From: Eubacterium sp.
Lineage (GTDB): Bacteria > Bacillota > Clostridia > Lachnospirales > Lachnospiraceae
Direction of reading: 5' to 3'
NCBI GenBank assembly: GCA_017437905.1
Contig: JAFRWY010000055.1
Location: forward strand, 1 to 55,671
DNA: 55,671 nt
The stretch's first letter is position 1. Every line of letters starts with the position of its first letter. The translations under genes and the position numbers were made by a program. This document shows, piece by piece, positions 52,381-55,671 of the stretch. The notes beneath the pieces are model-generated. The model had not been told where the DNA came from. It saw only the letters and a list, made by a program, of their open reading frames with translations, and ran no database searches.

Positions 52381-53505
52381 ATGAGAAGACAATACGGAAA
52401 GAAAGCAACCATCCTTGCCCTGGCACTTAGCCTCTGTCTTGCCACGGCCTGCGGCTCCGGGGAGCAGGAAACCACCGGTACGGAAGCGGAAACCGTGACA
52501 ACGAAGGCGACAACCGAGGCAGTGACCGAAGCACCGGCAACAACCGAAGCGGATACCGTACCGGCAACGGAGGAAATGACGGAAGAAGTCACCGAGGAGC
52601 AAAGACCCGTTCCGAACGAGCCGCAGCTTTCTCTCAGCGGAAAGCATGAGGACGTGACAGAGGTGAAGGAGACCTCCTACTACGAAGGAGACCGTTTCAT
52701 CCTTTATTTTGAAAAGGGCGCGAAGGTCCACGGAGACATTGCCGAGGTCATCGGAAAGGTCATAAAGGAAGAAGAGGAGGTCTACGGCCTCAGCTACGCG
52801 GACGCCGCCTATCTTCGGGCTAATCCGGAGTATCTCTGGGTGCTGGAGGAGTTCGGCTCCGACTTCAACGGTCTTAACAATGACTCGGAGAAGCTGAACA
52901 TCATGATCATGCATTATACGGATGACGGAGCCATCGAGTGGTCGGATCTGAATACCATTCTTCTCTTTGATGAAGATTTTGAGGCAGAGACCAACGGAAT
53001 GAAGACCGTTTATCATGAAATGGCCCATCTCCTCCGGCTGCGGCAGAGCTCGAACCTCGGAGATATCCTGGAGGAAGGGATCGCCATTTACGCAGAGGAT
53101 CAGCTTTGCAGAAAGAACGGCATCGCGAACTGGGATCTGGTCCAGTTCTATGATATCGACGGCTACCAGGCGAATTACGACGCTTCTGGCATACAGCAGG
53201 ATCCGGAGAAAATGTTCCGGGAGATCAACGGGGCCGAGCGGTCTGCAGATCAGCCGGCGTATGCCTACGGAATCCGTTTCCTGACTTTCCTTCATGAAAC
53301 CTACGGGGCGGATGTGGTAAAGAAGCTGACCGAAACCGCATCAAAGTATTCCTTTGAGTATGACAACACGGACATGATCATCAAGGTTTTGAAGGAAGCA
53401 ACCTCGGAGGACGTGTTCGAACGCTTCGGGAAATGGCTTCCGGAGGGCTGGAAGGCATGGTGCGAGGGCTATAAAGCGTACATGAAACCCTTCGGTTTCG
53501 AATAA
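52381..53505 (+). CDS. Lipoprotein zinc metallopeptidase-like
   Basis: 374 residues. Lipobox LATAC-G gives a lipid-modified Cys at about 24, followed by a Thr/Glu/Ala-rich linker (about 28-80). The catalytic domain has a zincin motif, HEMAH at His212-His216, with a downstream EEGIAIYAED that supplies the usual glutamate of the gluzincin or peptidase-MA-like group. It probably acts at the outer face of the membrane. It follows the second sigma/anti-sigma pair by 66 nt and may be under that sigma factor. The substrate is unknown. Confidence 0.88.
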   Translation: MRRQYGKKATILALALSLCLATACGSGEQETTGTEAETVTTKATTEAVTEAPATTEADTVPATEEMTEEVTEEQRPVPNEPQLSLSGKHEDVTEVKETSYYEGDRFILYFEKGAKVHGDIAEVIGKVIKEEEEVYGLSYADAAYLRANPEYLWVLEEFGSDFNGLNNDSEKLNIMIMHYTDDGAIEWSDLNTILLFDEDFEAETNGMKTVYHEMAHLLRLRQSSNLGDILEEGIAIYAEDQLCRKNGIANWDLVQFYDIDGYQANYDASGIQQDPEKMFREINGAERSADQPAYAYGIRFLTFLHETYGADVVKKLTETASKYSFEYDNTDMIIKVLKEATSEDVFERFGKWLPEGWKAWCEGYKAYMKPFGFE

Positions 53506-53522
53506 TATCAGAAGCTTTGCAG

Positions 53523-53559
53523 GAAAATGAGGCGGATCCACCGGCCTCATTTTCTTTTT
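53523..53559 (+). terminator. Terminator after the metallopeptidase gene
   Basis: GAAAATGAGGC (53523-53533) pairs with GCCTCATTTTC, followed by TTTTT. Confidence 0.9.
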
Positions 53560-53576
53560 ACAGACCGTTGCTTTAC

Positions 53577-53606
53577 TTGCAGAGAGGCGTGTTTCTATTG
53601 TATAAT
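53577..53606 (+). promoter_or_regulatory. Promoter of the Lys/Ser repeat protein
   Basis: TTGCAG (53577-53582), 18 nt and TATAAT (53601-53606), about 50 nt before the start at 53657. Confidence 0.65.
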
Positions 53607-53656
53607 ATTCTACGGTATTGCTATATTCTGATGTATTTCGGAGGTGGAGAAGGTAC

Positions 53657-54205
53657 ATGAGAAAACCGGCAGAGAAGAAGAAAACGAGGAATACGGCGAG
53701 AAGACCGGCAAATGCTAAGGAGAAGCGGGCTTTAAAGCGATCCGTGAAGAAGTCCGAGAAAGAATCCGAGAACGATTCTGAGAAAGAATCCGCAAAGGGG
53801 TCCGGGAAGAGATCTGCGAAGGAATCCGCAAAGGGAACCGGGAAGAGATCTGCGAAGGAATCTGTAAAAGGAACCGGGAAGAGATCTGCGAAGGAATCTG
53901 TAAAAGGATCCGGGAAGAGATCTGCGAAGGAATCTGTAAAAGGATCCGGGAAGGAATCCGTAAAAGAATCTACAAAACGGTCTGAAAAGGGGTTCGGGAA
54001 AAGATTCCTGAAGCCGGGGCAGAAAACCAAAGAGAAGGACGTAGAGAAAGTGGTTTCGGAAAGCGCGGAGAAGGTGGAGGAGGAGATCAGGGAGAGCAAG
54101 ATCCAGCCGATCGAACCGATCGAACCCCTGAATCCGCTGGAGCCCTTTGGCGGTATGTATCTCGGTGGTGAGGATGAAGTTGATATCAATACGGGATTTA
54201 TATGA
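53657..54205 (+). CDS. Lys/Ser/Gly-rich repeat protein, histone-H1-like
   Basis: 182 residues from ATG 53657 after GGAGGTGGAG. The middle (about 25-125) is a run of 12-residue repeats of the type GKRSAKESVKGS/T, encoded by near-identical 36-bp units. The C-terminal 40 residues are acidic and Pro-rich (QPIEPIEPLNPLEPFGGMYLG). The basic repeat resembles eukaryotic-like H1 tails of some bacteria, so nucleic-acid or polyphosphate binding is possible but unproven. It precedes the PHP gene by 45 nt. Confidence 0.7.
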   Translation: MRKPAEKKKTRNTARRPANAKEKRALKRSVKKSEKESENDSEKESAKGSGKRSAKESAKGTGKRSAKESVKGTGKRSAKESVKGSGKRSAKESVKGSGKESVKESTKRSEKGFGKRFLKPGQKTKEKDVEKVVSESAEKVEEEIRESKIQPIEPIEPLNPLEPFGGMYLGGEDEVDINTGFI

Positions 54206-54250
54206 CCGGCGCAGGAAACCGGAAATTCTAAGTATAAATGCAGGATCTAT

Positions 54251-55009
54251 ATGACCGGATATCTTTATGAAACACATCTGCATACGTCCGAGGCAAGTGC
54301 CTGCGGCCGGGTTTCAGGCTCCGACTACATCGATTTTATGATGAGTCGGGGCTTTTCCGGCATGTTCGTGACGGATCATTTCTTTAACGGAAATAGCTGC
54401 GTGCCGCAGCATTTCCCATGGGAGAAGAAGGTGGAGCGTTATGTGTCCGGGTATCGGAAAGCGCTGGAAGCAGCCCGGGGCAAGGATTTCGATGTCCTCT
54501 TCGGTGTGGAGTACAACTTCCACGGGGATGAGTACCTGATCTACGGTGTGGACGAAACCTGGCTTCTTCATAATGATGATATCATGCGCTGCTCCAAAGA
54601 GGAGGTGTACCGGCGGGTACATCAGGCGGGAGGCATCATGATCCAGGCACACCCGTATCGTGAGAGGAACTACCTGAAGGACATCCGGCTGACCCCGGCG
54701 ATCTGTGACGGGATCGAGGTCTTCAATTCCGCCAATCCGGACAACCAGAACGCACTGGCCTATCAGTATGCACTGGAGCTGAAGGTGCCCATGACGGCCG
54801 GGTCGGATATTCATTTCTTCCATGAAGATGCCATGGGAGGGATGCTCTTCCCGGAACGGATCCAGAGTCCTGCAGAGTATGTGGATGCGGTCCTGCATAG
54901 GGAGGGGGTTCCGGTGCGCGTGCATCGAGGAGAGTTCCGTGCGGTCGCAGATCTTCCGGAGCTTACCGAACCGAAAGAGGAGCCGACCCTGCCGGTGCTG
55001 CATTTCTGA
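54251..55009 (+). CDS. PHP-domain phosphoesterase
   Basis: 252 residues. PHP metal-binding motifs are clear: YETHLHTSEAS (HxH), FVTDHFF, GVEYNF, IQAHPYRE and AGSDIHF. The family includes histidinol phosphatase and trinucleotide or nucleotide phosphoesterases; the exact substrate is open. It follows the Lys/Ser repeat gene on the same strand and may share its transcript. Confidence 0.9.
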   Translation: MTGYLYETHLHTSEASACGRVSGSDYIDFMMSRGFSGMFVTDHFFNGNSCVPQHFPWEKKVERYVSGYRKALEAARGKDFDVLFGVEYNFHGDEYLIYGVDETWLLHNDDIMRCSKEEVYRRVHQAGGIMIQAHPYRERNYLKDIRLTPAICDGIEVFNSANPDNQNALAYQYALELKVPMTAGSDIHFFHEDAMGGMLFPERIQSPAEYVDAVLHREGVPVRVHRGEFRAVADLPELTEPKEEPTLPVLHF

Positions 55010-55024
55010 CAGGGAAGGAATATA

Positions 55025-55141
55025 GATCCGGAGCGTCGGTGTATGACTGCCGGGAGAACGGTACGGTTCCTGGTGGAAGGGTTATGGATCCGAGCGTCGG
55101 TGTATGGTTACCGGGAGATGGGTGCGGTTCCCGGCGGAAGG
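55025..55141. repeat. Two imperfect 55-bp direct repeats
   Basis: 55025-55080 and 55087-55141 align with about 80% identity (GATCCG...GCGTCGGTGTATG...CGGGAGA...GGTGCGGTT). They lie downstream of the PHP gene and do not appear to code for a protein, although an open frame crosses them. Confidence 0.6.
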
Positions 55142-55262
55142 ACCCCGGAAATGGTACGTTACGGAAGTCAGAAGGCAGATGACGGAGAAATCCGGCCTAG
55201 ATATAGACAGAAGTATGAAGTGACCGCAAGATATGGTAGAGCTGTCGCGGCCGCTAAAAAAT

Positions 55263-55295
55263 GCCCGAAACTACCGTATTTTCGGGCGTTTTTTC
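55263..55295 (+). terminator. Terminator before the tRNA-Ser pair
   Basis: GCCCGAAA (55263-55270) pairs with TTTCGGGC (55280-55287) and is followed by GTTTTTT. Confidence 0.88.
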
Positions 55296-55331
55296 ATGCA
55301 CTTTTACCCTGAAAAAACTTTAAAAAAGTTG

Positions 55332-55360
55332 TTGACATTGACATTCCATTTTGTTAATAT
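55332..55360 (+). promoter_or_regulatory. Promoter of the tRNA-Ser genes
   Basis: TTGACA (55332-55337), 17 nt and TAATAT (55355-55360). A strong box for a stable-RNA unit. Confidence 0.8.
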
Positions 55361-55430
55361 AGTCCTTGCCGCTGGCGACAGCGACAATTATTTTTGCGCT
55401 AAATTAACGGCGCCGAGCAAGTATGAACAT

Positions 55431-55516
55431 GGAGAGATATCGAAGTGGTCATAACGAGGCGGTCTTGAAAACCGTTTGTCCGCAAGGGCGCATGGGTTCG
55501 AATCCCATTCTCTCCG
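55431..55516 (+). tRNA. tRNA-Ser (UGA)
   Basis: Class II tRNA with GGAGAGA acceptor pairing TCTCTCC, anticodon loop TTGAAAA carrying TGA, a long variable arm and T-loop TTCGAAT. Discriminator G at 55516; CCA not encoded. Confidence 0.96.
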
Positions 55517-55561
55517 CTCGCCTAATTTCATAGGTAAGAGATCAAGCGTTTGGAGTTATGA

Positions 55562-55650
55562 GGAGAAGTACCCAAGTGGTTGAAGGGGCTCCCCTGGAAA
55601 GGGAGTAGGCCGTTAGTAGCGGTGCGAGGGTTCAAATCCCTCCTTCTCCG
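55562..55650 (+). tRNA. tRNA-Ser (GGA)
   Basis: Class II tRNA with GGAGAAG acceptor pairing CTTCTCC, anticodon loop CTGGAAA carrying GGA, long variable arm (TAGCGGTGCG region) and T-loop TTCAAAT. Discriminator G; CCA not encoded. Confidence 0.96.
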
Positions 55651-55671
55651 CTCTTCTTTCAAGGATCTATA

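Noticed and set aside
53760-53960. 36-bp repeats resembling a CRISPR array
   Set aside because: The units are contiguous, without spacers, and encode a 12-residue protein repeat.
55043-55312. 89-residue frame after the PHP gene
   Set aside because: It runs through imperfect repeats and a terminator, without a ribosome site or domain.

Overview
The window looks like a chromosomal segment of a Gram-positive Clostridia member, most likely a moderately GC-rich Lachnospiraceae. Evidence: strong AGGAGG-type ribosome sites, SpoIIE-type phosphatases, a RicT/PSP1 protein, a MecA adaptor, an LTA-synthase-like enzyme, both MEP-pathway genes ispD and ispE, dockerin and cohesin modules, and tRNA genes without encoded CCA. 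No rRNA, CRISPR array, transposase or phage gene was seen. The left end (300-7660), 40-41.5 kb and 44.2-47.6 kb read visibly richer in A+T than the backbone and may be acquired or fast-evolving surface loci.

Layout. 1-300: tRNA-Asn (3' part) and tRNA-Cys separated by palindrome-packed DNA. 714-7600: an XRE regulator, then two large exported proteins, one collagen-like with a C-terminal cohesin and one with cohesin, dockerin, InlB-type repeats, a Ser/Thr-rich beta segment and leucine-rich repeats. 7700-7815: a candidate structured RNA. 7.9-13.4 kb: a membrane protein, an LtaS-family enzyme and a repeat-tailed membrane protein. 13.6-22.7 kb: housekeeping genes on one strand (Orn/Lys/Arg-decarboxylase family, ispE, GntR regulator, tmk, holB, ricT, trmN6-like, rsmI). 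22.9-25.2 kb: an HTH protein, a 56-residue ferredoxin and mecA. 25.4-27.4 kb: transketolase (minus). 27.6-32.7 kb: a transglutaminase-like membrane protein and two tandem membrane-anchored SpoIIE-type phosphatases.

32.7-40 kb is a surface-glycan cluster starting from a consensus promoter: a NeuB-family synthase lacking its SAF domain, an unrecognised two-part protein, a polysaccharide flippase, a CMP-sialate synthetase fused to a KdsC-type phosphatase, an IspD/TarI-like cytidylyltransferase and an NAD-dependent epimerase. It contains no recognisable glycosyltransferase. 40-41.6 kb is an AAA_14/DUF4143 ATPase bracketed by two identical 55-bp terminators and preceded by three boxes at exact 32-bp spacing.

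41.6-47.6 kb forms a probable choline module: a BCCT transporter and a LicA-like choline kinase under an operator-bearing promoter, divergent from an ECF sigma factor, its putative anti-sigma protein, and an exported leucine-rich-repeat protein ending in choline-binding-type repeats. 47.8-55 kb holds a DUF3592-like protein, YbaK/EbsC, IspD with an altered catalytic motif, a methyltransferase, a second ECF sigma/anti-sigma pair, a metalloprotease lipoprotein, a Lys/Ser repeat protein and a PHP phosphoesterase. The window ends with tRNA-Ser(UGA) and tRNA-Ser(GGA).

A theme across the window is low-complexity or repeat expansion inside conserved enzymes (decarboxylase, IspE, IspD, RicT, MecA, LtaS). 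The most interesting systems are the cohesin/dockerin locus with its likely operator, the choline module, the nonulosonate cluster, and the duplicated-terminator island carrying the AAA_14 ATPase.
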